Below are positions 7,808 to 15,112 of a stretch of 15,162 bases of DNA, in pieces; positions within the stretch are counted from its first letter, which is position 1, and every line of letters starts with the position of its first letter. Below the pieces are notes generated by a model, which saw nothing but the letters and a program-made list of their open reading frames with translations, did no database searches and had not been told where the DNA came from. Made by a program: the position numbers and the translations under genes. Source of the DNA: Candidatus Methanomethylicia archaeon (GTDB lineage Archaea > Thermoproteota > Methanomethylicia > CALHIW01); assembly GCA_938030905.1 (NCBI GenBank), contig CALHIW010000029.1:1-15162 (forward strand), in the 5' to 3' direction.

Positions 7808-8245
7808 CAAAGTGTTTAAGTTTTCGTATTCGTACCTTTATGTATTATTATGTATATGATATCATTGTTTTGAGCATGGTGGGCCTTGCCGTATCTTATT
7901 ATTGCTTTTCCGGATGTATTAAGTCTCTCTATTGCTAACCTATTCTCCTATTATGTTGTATGGTTCTTCCATATAATCACTTAATTTATCTCTACCTCAT
8001 CTGTATCTATGCTGAACTCCATGCTTAGCCTCCTAAAGCCTCTTAGCAGTCACATAGGAACCATACTTAGAGAGCGTATTCTTTACCTGGAGACAGCAGC
8101 AATGTAAGCTGTTAATTAATGGCTTATCATTAACCATAGGCCTACTATTCCTAACAGACTAGAGGATATGGAGAATTAATCAGCTCTCACTTATAATCAT
8201 AATCTCACAAAGCTCTACAAAGCTATAAAGCAGTAAGACTTAGAT
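7808..8245 (-). pseudogene. Internally deleted IS5-family remnant
   Basis: On the minus strand, TCTAAGTCTTACTG just before 8218 lines up with the upstream region of the IS5 copy at 3205, and GTAGAGCTTTGTGAG at 8218 lines up with its MEFCE codons. Broken frames then give the IS5 N-terminal blocks: NSRPMVNDKPLINS (compare GRPRxxDRxxINS) and LSKYGSYVTAKRL (compare PxKYGSYKTAWRR). After about 8000 the middle domain is missing, and IERL plus KAIIRYGKA (about 7880-7920) resembles the C-terminal IERFxxWLKxFRRxIIRYERLA block. At 7812-7826 AGTGTTTAAGTTTTC on the plus strand is an imperfect inverted match to the other end, so both ends seem to remain. Confidence 0.55.
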
Positions 8246-8302
8246 ACTTTAAAAATATTCTCAAGTATTTAGAGATAAGCTGAGCATATAGGTTCGATAA
8301 TA

Positions 8303-8569
8303 CTACTTAGATTCGCCTTTAAATCTAATAGCAAAAACATCTTCTCCCACAAGCTTATTGGCTTTATCTTTATACTTACCACTTGGCTTTATAGTTAAAA
8401 ATGGGTTATTAACATTTCCAAGAACATCGATAACCATACCTATTTCTTCTCCACTTCTATTATACACTAGCTCATATATTCTTGGAGTTTCGTATGCTTC
8501 AGCAACAAGATGATTTGTTAAAGTTTTAAAAATTATCTTACCAATTTTTTTAGCCTCTTTAGCTTTCAA
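8303..8569 (-). CDS. gar1: Gar1-like H/ACA RNP protein
   Basis: This 88-residue protein matches the archaeal Gar1 subunit of the H/ACA ribonucleoprotein. That complex also contains Cbf5, Nop10 and L7Ae and converts uridine to pseudouridine in rRNA at sites chosen by a guide RNA. The core signature IGMVIDVLGNVNNPFLTIKP spans residues 43-62 (Gar1 pattern GxVxDVxGxVxxP), followed by VGEDVFAIRFK, the last strand of the beta barrel. It lacks the GAR repeats of eukaryotic Gar1, as is normal in archaea. The start must be TTG at 8569: the frame is closed by a TGA four codons upstream with no other start codon between. A GAGGGG Shine-Dalgarno site lies 5 bases before the TTG. In many archaea gar1 is followed by a TFB gene; here the downstream DNA is an IS remnant. 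Confidence 0.85.
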   Translation of the reverse strand: MKAKEAKKIGKIIFKTLTNHLVAEAYETPRIYELVYNRSGEEIGMVIDVLGNVNNPFLTIKPSGKYKDKANKLVGEDVFAIRFKGESK

Positions 8570-8574
8570 TACTA

Positions 8575-8580
8575 CCCCTC
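8575..8580 (-). promoter_or_regulatory. Shine-Dalgarno site of gar1
   Basis: GAGGGG ends 5 bases before the TTG start at 8569. It supports this rare initiator, and gar1 is one of the few genes here with both a TATA box and a ribosome binding site. Confidence 0.6.
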
Positions 8581-8601
8581 ATATCTAACCTTAATAGCAT
8601 A

Positions 8602-8609
8602 CTATATAA
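8602..8609 (-). promoter_or_regulatory. TATA box of gar1
   Basis: TTATATAG on the minus strand places the expected transcription start about 26 bases on, near 8580. That leaves a very short leader of about ten bases that still holds the GAGGGG site. Confidence 0.6.
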
Positions 8610-8805
8610 GTATATCTGAAAATATGAGTGGGAGGCGATGAGTTGGTGATGGCCGTTTGATTTATGAAGAATGAGTTGAACGACGAAGCCAATGAGTATT
8701 TTATATGATGCCGTCATCTCTATTAAGTCAACTTATAGCTTTAAACCATAATACTTAGCTTTAAAGTCATCTGAAGACCATTTAAGTTTTTTCGTAAGGT
8801 TTGTT

Positions 8806-9496
8806 ATGGAGTTTCGTGAGTTTAGTGATGGTGAGTAAGCTTATTAGGATTCTTCCTCCTCCTAGGGCTAGGACTGGTAGGCCTAGGATCGATGATAGAA
8901 TTGTGATTAACAGCATTCTATATGTGCTTGTTACTGGATGCTGTTGGATGGATATGCCTGCTAAGTATGGCTCTTATAAGATTGCTTGGAATAGGTTTAA
9001 GCGCTGAGACGTTAAAGGTATATGGGATAAAGTGTTCAAAGTATTAATTGATAAGGATTATTCGATGAGTAAGCTAAGCCTAGACGGGATTACTATTGAT
9101 AGTACGACTATTAAAGCTAGGAAGAGAGAAGCTAGTTGGCTACGATGGCTATAAGCACATTAAGGGGTGAAGATTCAGGCGCTTGTATTACGTGAGGCCC
9201 TACCTTTAAGCATTCAAGTGGGATCTGGCAATGAGTACGACTGTAAAAGGTTCGTAGGGCTTCTTGAAGGAGTAGAGGTGAATCATGGCAGGGGAAGCCT
9301 AGGACGAGGCCTCGCGAGATTACAGGCGATCTGGCTTACGATGCAGAGGATGTAAGAGCATACCCAAGAAGGAGGGGATAAAGGCGAACACACATGTCAA
9401 TCAAGACATAAGCTAAATCGTGGAAGACCTTACAGATTCGATAGAAAGAGCTATAAGAGCATGAGAAGCACCGTTGAAAGGTTCTTCCATGACTAG
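8806..9496 (+). pseudogene. Decayed IS5-family transposase, 3'-truncated
   Basis: From the ATG at 8806 the frame reads MEFREFSDGE, loses its register, then gives ILPPPRARTGRPRIDDR, INSILYVLVTGCCWMDMP and KYGSYKIAWNRFKR before a TGA at 9005-9007 where Trp is expected. Further pieces are LSLDGITIDSTTIKA (first catalytic Asp), LVGYDGYKHIKG, ALPLSIQVGSGNEYDCKR, then in a shifted frame GDLAYDAEDVRAY (second Asp), GRPYRFDRKSYKSMRSTVE and RFFHD before TAG at 9494-9496. The final helix seen in the 2472-3205 copy (WLKRFRRIIIRYERLA) is missing, so the 3' end is lost. The two copies differ clearly in sequence, so they are separate insertions of related elements. TTTAAGTTTTTT at 8781-8792 lies 14-25 bases before the ATG. 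Confidence 0.85.
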
Positions 9497-10100
9497 CATC
9501 ATTCAGATGATTCTTTGTAAGTTTTATCTATGATTTTCCTCTCACTTATAGAGCTGAGTTTGAAAATTCAAATTTTACTTCTATCCCTTTAGTGAATGAT
9601 GATTTCTGTTATGTTACGTCCTTAAACACTTTATTATAAAGCTAACTTATTCATCTCCGTACATCACATAGACTGAAAGAGTAAGCTATCATCTACCAGA
9701 GATGCGAGTGTTAAGTTTTACATTATGATCTTCTGTAGCTTAGGTATATCTGATTACCTCTATTTGGTGTTGTTTTTCTATGAGGATAATTAATGATGAA
9801 CTTTTTGTAAAACTTCATCGTTTAAGCTAACTAACGAAAATTACTTAGGAGTTTACGATAAGTCCAGTCATAAATGGAGTTGATAGGATCTTGTCTTCCT
9901 TATTCATGTATTTTGACGGTTAATAACTGTGTAAGTGAAAAAGAATAGAGTTGTCTTAACTTAAACTTCCTAATTCTCAAACTACACTATGCTTAGTTAT
10001 ACTCTGCATGGTGCCCTATAATAGTGAGTATCATAACTTAATACAATTATCTTAGAGTTATAAGTAGGTCTTAATCCCCTCTAAAAATGTTAGAGATACA

Positions 10101-10110
10101 AATATATTTA
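10101..10110 (+). promoter_or_regulatory. TATA-like element ahead of the inverted-repeat element
   Basis: AATATATTTA is centred about 31 bases before the first base of the 10-base arm at 10137, so transcription starting near 10130-10137 is plausible. AT-rich surroundings lower its weight. Confidence 0.3.
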
Positions 10111-10136
10111 CAATATCACAAATCATAAACTTATAT

Positions 10137-10216
10137 GTAAAGCCTCTCTTAATAAAGGCTCAAGCACTAATGGTTTGCGTAAGCTTTTTCTTCATGACTT
10201 AATCATGAGGCTTTAC
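10137..10216 (+). ncRNA. Candidate structured RNA or inverted-repeat element
   Basis: GTAAAGCCTC at 10137-10146 and GAGGCTTTAC at 10207-10216 are perfect 10-base inverted arms. Inside, AAAGGCT (10154-10160) can pair with AGCTTTT (10182-10188) with one G-U pair, extended by CAAGC (10161-10165) with GTTTG (10173-10177). A third hairpin, CTTCATGA/TCATGAGG (10190-10197 with 10203-10210, loop CTTAA), competes with the outer stem. This could be a three-way-junction RNA or a tiny mobile-element relic with terminal repeats. It is not a tRNA: there is no T-loop consensus. The strand is chosen only because of the TATA-like element upstream. Confidence 0.35.
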
Positions 10217-10595
10217 TAAGCTGCATCAATTCTTATTAAATCAGGTAGGTTAAAGTCATAATGTAGAACTCCTATGATAGGCCTTAATCAAATTTGTAAG
10301 CATAAGTAGGGCGGTTTACAGTTCTTAAATTTCAGCGTTATATCTCAACTAACTATTATAAAAATCTAGCCAACTCTGGTACTCTAATGTCCTAAGTAAT
10401 TTTGGCAGGAATACGATCGTTAAAGTATGTTAAAAATTAAGATATAGTCTGATAAAAATACACAAATACTATAGTGCAGTTAGGTATTACTGTATTCAAA
10501 CTTGAAGGAATGTATCTACATGATAGTTATGGTTTATTTATTAAATGATCTTTAAGAGAGCTTGTATTTACGTCCTCATTGTGGATTTTAAACAT

Positions 10596-10606
10596 TAATA
10601 TTTTTA
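10596..10606 (+). promoter_or_regulatory. TATA box of the DUF99 gene
   Basis: TAATATTTTTA is centred 27 bases before the ATG at 10628, in the position expected for a leaderless transcript. Confidence 0.45.
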
Positions 10607-10627
10607 TTTGAGCTTAAGAATTACTCT

Positions 10628-11242
10628 ATGATGTTACATATGTTTAAGAAAGGAATTAGGGCTCTTGGTATTGCTGAAAGCTTTACACGAGATATTAATA
10701 GTAAGTCAGTTCTAGCAGGAGTTGTTATGAGGGGAGACTTCCTAATAGATGGGTTTTCATTTTCATATGTAACTATAGGTGGGTTAGATGCTACTGATGC
10801 TGTACTAAATCTTTATAAAAAACTTAAAAGGAAAGATATTAATATATTGTTTATTAATGGATGTATAATTAGCTGGTATAATGTCATAGATTTAAATAGA
10901 ATATATAGTGAACTAAAAATACCGTTAGTATCATTAACATATAGGGAATCATTAGGCTTAGATAACCATTTCAGAAACATTTTTCCACAAGACTATGATA
11001 AACGTATTGAAATATGCAGGAGGAATGGAGATAGAGAGAAGATTAAGTTAAAGACAGGTTATGAAGTGTTTGTGAGGTATTTAGGTATGGGAAAACTTAC
11101 TTGCAGACAAGTATTAGATAGGTTTACTATAAGTGGGAAGATACCGGAACCAATAAAGACTGCAAGAATACTTGCTAAATCTATCAATATGTTCCTAACT
11201 AATAGTCATGATTTAAGGTTGCTTAATACTATTTCTTCTTAG
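10628..11242 (+). CDS. DUF99 family protein
   Basis: This 204-residue protein belongs to the archaeal DUF99 family (UPF0215), whose fold is related to endonuclease V and RNase H; its cellular role is not established to my knowledge. Family marks are KKGIRALGIAESF at residues 7-19, VLAGVVMRGDFLIDGF at 28-43, TIGGLDATDAVL at 49-60, LFINGCIISWYNVIDLNRI at 74-92 (the family usually reads LLDGITFAGFNVVDI) and IPLVSLTYR. The usual Asp of LLDG reads Asn here, as INGC, so if that residue is catalytic this member may differ in activity. There are three ATG codons at 10628, 10631 and 10640; the first is kept because of the TATA spacing. The last 14 bases overlap the opposing gene at 11229-11441. Confidence 0.85.
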   Translation: MMLHMFKKGIRALGIAESFTRDINSKSVLAGVVMRGDFLIDGFSFSYVTIGGLDATDAVLNLYKKLKRKDINILFINGCIISWYNVIDLNRIYSELKIPLVSLTYRESLGLDNHFRNIFPQDYDKRIEICRRNGDREKIKLKTGYEVFVRYLGMGKLTCRQVLDRFTISGKIPEPIKTARILAKSINMFLTNSHDLRLLNTISS

Positions 11243-11441
11243 TACTTGACACAATAATGTTTAGAATATCTTCTGGTTTAAAGTTTCTTCTACCGCCATG
11301 TATTTCCACTAAGAATATTTTCTGATCGCTTAATCTTTTAACTCTAAAAATGTCTTTATCTGGATATGTGTATATATCTAACTGTTCTAATCCCTTTTCT
11401 TTTAAAAGCTTCTTTAAAGCAACACCCATGCTCTTAGGCAT
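11229..11441 (-). CDS. Small conserved-looking protein of unknown function
   Basis: This 70-residue protein is not one I recognise. It is basic, with MPKSMGVALKKLLKEKGLE suggesting an N-terminal helix, then IYTYPDKDIFRVKRL and IFLVEIHGG suggesting three beta strands, and a helix FKPEDILNIIV before a KKK tail. No cysteines, membrane segment or signal peptide are seen. The main reason to believe it is real is a strong TATA box 20-29 bases before the ATG at 11441, together with protein-like residue order. Its stop lies inside the 3' end of the DUF99 gene (14-base tail-to-tail overlap), so the two could influence each other by antisense transcription. A DNA- or RNA-binding role is only a guess from charge. 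Confidence 0.6.
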   Translation of the reverse strand: MPKSMGVALKKLLKEKGLEQLDIYTYPDKDIFRVKRLSDQKIFLVEIHGGRRNFKPEDILNIIVSSTKKK

Positions 11442-11460
11442 GCAATCATTTAATAGCAGT

Positions 11461-11470
11461 TATTTAAATA
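11461..11470 (-). promoter_or_regulatory. TATA box of the 70-residue gene
   Basis: TATTTAAATA lies 20-29 bases before the ATG at 11441 and is centred near -25. It is one of the better TATA matches in the window and indicates a leaderless transcript. Confidence 0.6.
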
Positions 11471-11735
11471 TATTTTGTTAGCAGAGTTTTTAGCTCAAAA
11501 TTCGTATTTTTCTTCATTTGTTAGAATAAATTTGTGATGGTTGTTTTTGGCTGGAAACAGTTTTTATAGTCTGGGTGTCTATCTGATGGTTCCTCAGTAA
11601 ATCATCTAAACAAACGTTAAATGCTCTCCATATGGTGGATGAGAATTTTCTAAAACCTCCTCTACAGAACACTCCAACATCTAGAATAAGCCTACGGCAA
11701 ACTACTCCACAATTTAACCATTAAAATTCATCATC
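11471..11735. other. Spacer without a recognised gene
   Basis: This lies between the start of the 70-residue gene and the end of asd. Stops occur in all frames and no RNA or IS motif was found. Confidence 0.45.
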
Positions 11736-11740
11736 CAGTT

Positions 11741-11746
11741 AAAAAA
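11741..11746 (-). terminator. Possible oligo-T terminator of the thrB-lysC-asd operon
   Basis: A run of six T on the minus strand begins 25 bases after the asd stop. Archaeal RNA polymerase can end at such runs without a hairpin. One run only, so the support is modest. Confidence 0.35.
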
Positions 11747-11770
11747 GTAACGTATTGAACTAGAAGTATT

Positions 11771-12832
11771 CTATAGGAAATTGTATGCTCTAAGAATTTC
11801 AGCTATAAGAACAGCTGTTCCAGCAGCACCCCTAATCATGTTATTTCCAAGCACAACATACTTTAAATATCGTTTACTGATGTTATCATTTCTTACTCTT
11901 CCAACAACAATCGCCATACCATTTAATGCATCCTTGTCAAGTACTGGTTGTGGTCTATCAGGTTCTTTTCTTACAATTATTGGTCTTTGAGGAGCTGTTG
12001 GAAGATTCAATTTTTGCGGTAGTCCTATAAATGTCTCCATAGCTTTAGCTACATTAATAGCATCTATTTCACTCTTTGCCTCAAGAAAAACATTTATCAT
12101 ATGTCCCTCATATACTGGAACTCTATTACAGCTTACGGAGATTCCAAATTGAGCTGGAAGTATCTTACCATTGCAAAATAATCCTAGAATTTTCGGAAGC
12201 TCCTGCTCAATTTTTTCCTCCTCATTCTCTATGTAGGGTATGATGTTTCCTAGAATGGCCATTGACGGTAATCCTAAATATCCAGCCCCTGATATAGACT
12301 GCATTGTTGAAACTATAATTCTTTCTATTCTTGTTAGATTAAGTATTGGCTTAAGAGATAATGATAGAATTGCAGCAGTACAGTTTGATGTCTTAACTAT
12401 AAATCCACTACAATTTCTACTTGTTCTCTGCATATTAATAAGCTCTAAATGATCGGGATTTACTTCAGGAATTATTATGGGAACATAATCATCCATTCGA
12501 TAAATACTAGAATCACTTATTACCACATAACCCCTTCTAGCAAGTTCAGGTTCAATATATGTCGCTATATCTGAAGGTATAGCTGAAAAGAAGACATCTA
12601 CATCGTAGCTGCCTTCAACATTCTCCATGCATTCCACTCTGATTTCACCTATATCATCAGGTAGTGAGTAATCCCTATACCATTTAACAGCTTCACAATA
12701 TTTCTTACCTGCAGATTTTCTAGATGCAAATAGGGACACCACATCAAACCATGGATGTTTACTCAGTATTTTAACTAAGTTCTGACCTACAAGTCCTGTT
12801 GCTCCTATAATTGCAGCTTTAAGTTTTGACAT
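11771..12832 (-). CDS. asd: Aspartate-semialdehyde dehydrogenase
   Basis: This 353-residue protein reduces aspartyl-4-phosphate to aspartate-4-semialdehyde with NADPH, the second step of the aspartate pathway. The N-terminal Rossmann motif GATGLVGQ is at residues 10-17, VFFSAIPSD at 80-88, the catalytic cysteine C151 in VKTSNCTAA, and H244 in the conserved VYEGHMINVF. NNMIRGAAGTAVL near the C-terminus is the usual closing motif. Length and motifs fit the archaeal/fungal-type enzyme. The ATG at 12830-12832 follows the lysC stop with no gap (TAA-ATG), and a GGTGAT Shine-Dalgarno site lies 6 bases upstream inside the end of lysC, which suggests translational coupling. It is the last gene of thrB-lysC-asd and is intact. 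Confidence 0.95.
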   Translation of the reverse strand: MSKLKAAIIGATGLVGQNLVKILSKHPWFDVVSLFASRKSAGKKYCEAVKWYRDYSLPDDIGEIRVECMENVEGSYDVDVFFSAIPSDIATYIEPELARRGYVVISDSSIYRMDDYVPIIIPEVNPDHLELINMQRTSRNCSGFIVKTSNCTAAILSLSLKPILNLTRIERIIVSTMQSISGAGYLGLPSMAILGNIIPYIENEEEKIEQELPKILGLFCNGKILPAQFGISVSCNRVPVYEGHMINVFLEAKSEIDAINVAKAMETFIGLPQKLNLPTAPQRPIIVRKEPDRPQPVLDKDALNGMAIVVGRVRNDNISKRYLKYVVLGNNMIRGAAGTAVLIAEILRAYNFL

Positions 12833-14071
12833 TTAATTATCACCAATAACTATATCATGAACTAAGTTGGCTACTCTTTCTTCAAATCCATCACCAACCG
12901 CTAATATTGTACTGTTACCTAGTGAGAATATGGCTTGAATATTTACCCCTTGACTTTTTAACAGTTTAGTTACTTGCTGTATCGTTTCTGGATGCTGTAG
13001 AAAGTTAATACCAATTACAGCTATCATACTGACATCATCATACTTAATGTTTCTTTCATTCAGTATTGATGCTGTAATGCCTAAATGTTTATGATAAAAA
13101 TCAGCACTTCTAATTGTGATCATGGTTGAGCCTTTTAAGATGCATATAGCCCTAACCGAGGAGGAGTTGCTTTTAACTATAAGTGTACCTTCAGAGTCCG
13201 GATCTAGAATATTTTTAATTCTTATCGGGATCCCTAAATCTATTATTGGCTCAAATGTTTTATAATGGAGTTTTTTAGCTCCAAAGAAGCATAGCTCAAT
13301 AGCTTCATTATAAGATAGATGCTTAATAGGTTTTGCTTTTGAAACTATCTTAGGATCTGCTGTCATTAAACCATTAACATCTGTCCATAACCACAATTCA
13401 TCAACCATCAAAGACGAAGCCACCAACGATGCTGTATAATCTGAACCTCCTCTCCCAAGAGTTGTTATTTTACCATTTATGCTTAATCCTATAAAGCCAG
13501 TGATTACAGGAACCATACCTAAATTTACTATTGGCTCTATTCTTTCTCTTATTAGTTTATTAACAGAGGAGATAGGATGAGCATTGCCGTAGTTTTCATC
13601 AGTTATTATTCCAGCATCCCATCCATTAAGTGCCTTAGAGCTAATACCAAGCTCTAGTAGATAATTTGAAAATATTTGAGCTGAAAGTCTTTCCCCAAAG
13701 GACATAATACTATCAAGAATGTCCATAGGTACATTTGTCATATTTACTAATTCATTTAATATATTATTTAGTTCATGTATACTTGATTCTATATTATCTT
13801 CCAGCAAGCTTCTTAAAGCTTGATTTGAAATCCCATTTAAAATACTTAAATGTTTTAGCATGATGTTGTCTATAATTTTCCTAGCGCTATCTATATCCTT
13901 TATAGACAGTTGAGCTGCGGAGATTAGATTATCTGTTACCCCTGCAAGGGCTGATATAACTACTATAACGCTATCATTGGATTTAACTCTATCAGCAACT
14001 ATTTTAGCTGCACTAAGCATTTTCCTAGAATTATCAATAGAGGACCCTCCAAACTTCATTACGATCCTCAA
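12833..14071 (-). CDS. lysC: Aspartate kinase
   Basis: This enzyme phosphorylates aspartate to aspartyl-4-phosphate, the entry to threonine, methionine and lysine synthesis. With a TTG start at 14071 it has 412 residues. The sequence shows VMKFGGSSI at the N-terminus (nucleotide loop), MSFGERLSA near 125, TTLGRGGSDYTAS near 205-217 and WTDVNGLMTADPKIV near 230-244. A C-terminal regulatory region (about 310-412) of ACT type includes FYHKHLGITASILNE and LKSQGVNIQAIFSLG. ACT domains in this family bind threonine or lysine for feedback control; which applies here cannot be read. A longer frame begins at GTG 14080, but that codon lies inside a perfect GAGGTGATC Shine-Dalgarno site. The TTG (MRIVMKFGG) is 6 bases after GAGGTG and is preferred; ATG 14059 would cut into the KFGG strand. 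The gene begins right after the thrB stop. Confidence 0.94.
   Translation of the reverse strand: MRIVMKFGGSSIDNSRKMLSAAKIVADRVKSNDSVIVVISALAGVTDNLISAAQLSIKDIDSARKIIDNIMLKHLSILNGISNQALRSLLEDNIESSIHELNNILNELVNMTNVPMDILDSIMSFGERLSAQIFSNYLLELGISSKALNGWDAGIITDENYGNAHPISSVNKLIRERIEPIVNLGMVPVITGFIGLSINGKITTLGRGGSDYTASLVASSLMVDELWLWTDVNGLMTADPKIVSKAKPIKHLSYNEAIELCFFGAKKLHYKTFEPIIDLGIPIRIKNILDPDSEGTLIVKSNSSSVRAICILKGSTMITIRSADFYHKHLGITASILNERNIKYDDVSMIAVIGINFLQHPETIQQVTKLLKSQGVNIQAIFSLGNSTILAVGDGFEERVANLVHDIVIGDN
12839..12844 (-). promoter_or_regulatory. Shine-Dalgarno site of asd
   Basis: GGTGAT, encoded by the last Gly-Asp codons of lysC, ends 6 bases before the asd ATG and supports coupled translation. 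Confidence 0.65.
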
Positions 14072-14074
14072 CAC

Positions 14075-14083
14075 GATCACCTC
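14075..14083 (-). promoter_or_regulatory. Shine-Dalgarno site of lysC that decides its start
   Basis: GAGGTGATC is a 9-base complement of the archaeal 16S 3' end (GATCACCTC). It starts on the last base of the thrB stop codon and places the TTG at 14071 at normal spacing. It overlaps, and so argues against, the GTG at 14080. Confidence 0.75.
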
Positions 14084-15071
14084 TAATTGATAATTCTACA
14101 GCCATCTGCAGGTTTTGCCACATAGACATCAGCATTTAAACCCAAAGATCTGAATCCAGACTTCATAGCTTCTACAACATTATCGATACTTATACTTCTA
14201 GGGGGAACTGCAGCTATACTTGGTCCAGCTCCACAAATCATAACTCCTTTAATACCGAGTTTATTAAGAGCTGATCTTACATATGGATAATATGTGTAGA
14301 TTTTCGATCTTGCAGGCTCAATAACCTCATCACATATGAAGCTACTTAGAAGATCAGGGTCTCCTTTAAGAATTCCAATTATAATACCTGCAATTCTACT
14401 AGTATTTAATATTAGCTTACTTAATTCAACATGTTTTGGGATGATGTTTCTAGCATACGATGTTTTCATCGGTCTTATATCTACATGTGGTATAGCTATA
14501 ACAACTCTTAAATCATTGGGGGGGGATATATGAAAAACTTTAACATCACCATTGCTATCAAAACATGTAACAGTAAATCCGCCAAGCAATGCTGCAGAAA
14601 CGTTATCAAGATGTGATGTGCCTGCTGAGACTATTTCACCTTTTGAAGCTAGCAATACCATATCCTCTACTGATAAATCTACATTAAAGAGTTTACTTAA
14701 TGCAACGGCTGTTGCAGATGCTGTTGCTGCACTACTTCCAAGACCTAAACCCGGCTTAATGCCTTTCAATATGTCTATATTTAGACCAGACTTAATATTA
14801 AACCTTTCAAGAAACTCCTTTGCGACTATTCCAGCAGTATTCTCATTAGGGTCTTCGGGAACTTTATAGCCAAAAACCCTTAATTTAATACTATTTGAGC
14901 ACCTATCTATTGAAACTTTAACTTCATCATAGTATAAGTCAACAGCAAGTGCAAATATATCAAACCCTGGACCTATATTAGCTATGCTTGATGGAGCTTT
15001 AACCTTAATAAACGGTATGTCTAGCTCATGTTCACCATTCTCATATTTTACATTATACTCGTTTGGCTCAT
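14083..15071 (-). CDS. thrB: Homoserine kinase; 5' end frameshifted or with unusual start
   Basis: This GHMP-family kinase phosphorylates homoserine to O-phosphohomoserine, the substrate of threonine synthase. The three family motifs are present: KAPSSIANIGPGFDIFALA (motif 1), PGLGLGSSAATASA (motif 2, ATP phosphate loop) and MICGAGPSIAA (motif 3). The frame runs unbroken from a stop at 15091-15093 to TAG at 14083-14085, but contains no ATG, GTG or TTG before a TTG at 14769, which lies just before motif 2 and would delete the substrate-binding N-terminal third. A well-placed ATG at 15071 has a TATA box and an AAGGTG site, but is one base out of frame and meets a stop after seven codons. One missing base around 15052-15056 would join them (MSQTSI... 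into NVKYENGEHEL). Otherwise ATT at 15009 (IKVKAPSS) would give a normal 308 residues. First gene of the operon. Confidence 0.85.
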
Positions 15072-15076
15072 ATAAA

Positions 15077-15082
15077 CACCTT
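15077..15082 (-). promoter_or_regulatory. Shine-Dalgarno site before the thrB ATG
   Basis: AAGGTG ends 5 bases before the ATG at 15071. Its good spacing indicates that this ATG is the original thrB start, although its frame is now closed. Confidence 0.5.
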
Positions 15083-15103
15083 GTAGAAGCTTATAGTTTT
15101 AGT

Positions 15104-15112
15104 AATATTTAA
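15104..15112 (-). promoter_or_regulatory. TATA box of the thrB-lysC-asd operon
   Basis: TTAAATATT on the minus strand predicts transcription from about 15082, leaving a leader of about 11 bases before the ATG at 15071. Confidence 0.5.

Larger units (their letters stand above)
9497..10627. other. Long gene-free region with one inverted-repeat element
   Basis: No protein motif or long frame is visible across 1.1 kb. A sequence near 9956-9970 (CTTAACTTAAACTTC) resembles the inverted IS5 end and might mark the far border of the 8806 element. The notable item is the 80-base inverted-repeat structure at 10137-10216, listed separately. Confidence 0.5.

Noticed and set aside
8630..8690. Possible C/D box guide RNA (GCGATGAG with GGC/GCC flanks) upstream of gar1
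   Set aside because: No CTGA D box is found at either position and the C box match is incomplete.
10137..10216. tRNA gene based on the GTAAAGC/GCTTTAC arms
   Set aside because: The T-arm with TTCRA loop and the D-arm are absent, and the adjacent hairpin does not fit a T-stem.
11575..11620. Possible C/D box guide RNA on the minus strand (GATGATTTACTGAGG)
   Set aside because: The C box does not match RTGATGA and no proper C' and D pair follows.
14336..14869. Plus-strand open frames within thrB
   Set aside because: They have no protein-like motifs and lie opposite a gene with all three GHMP motifs.
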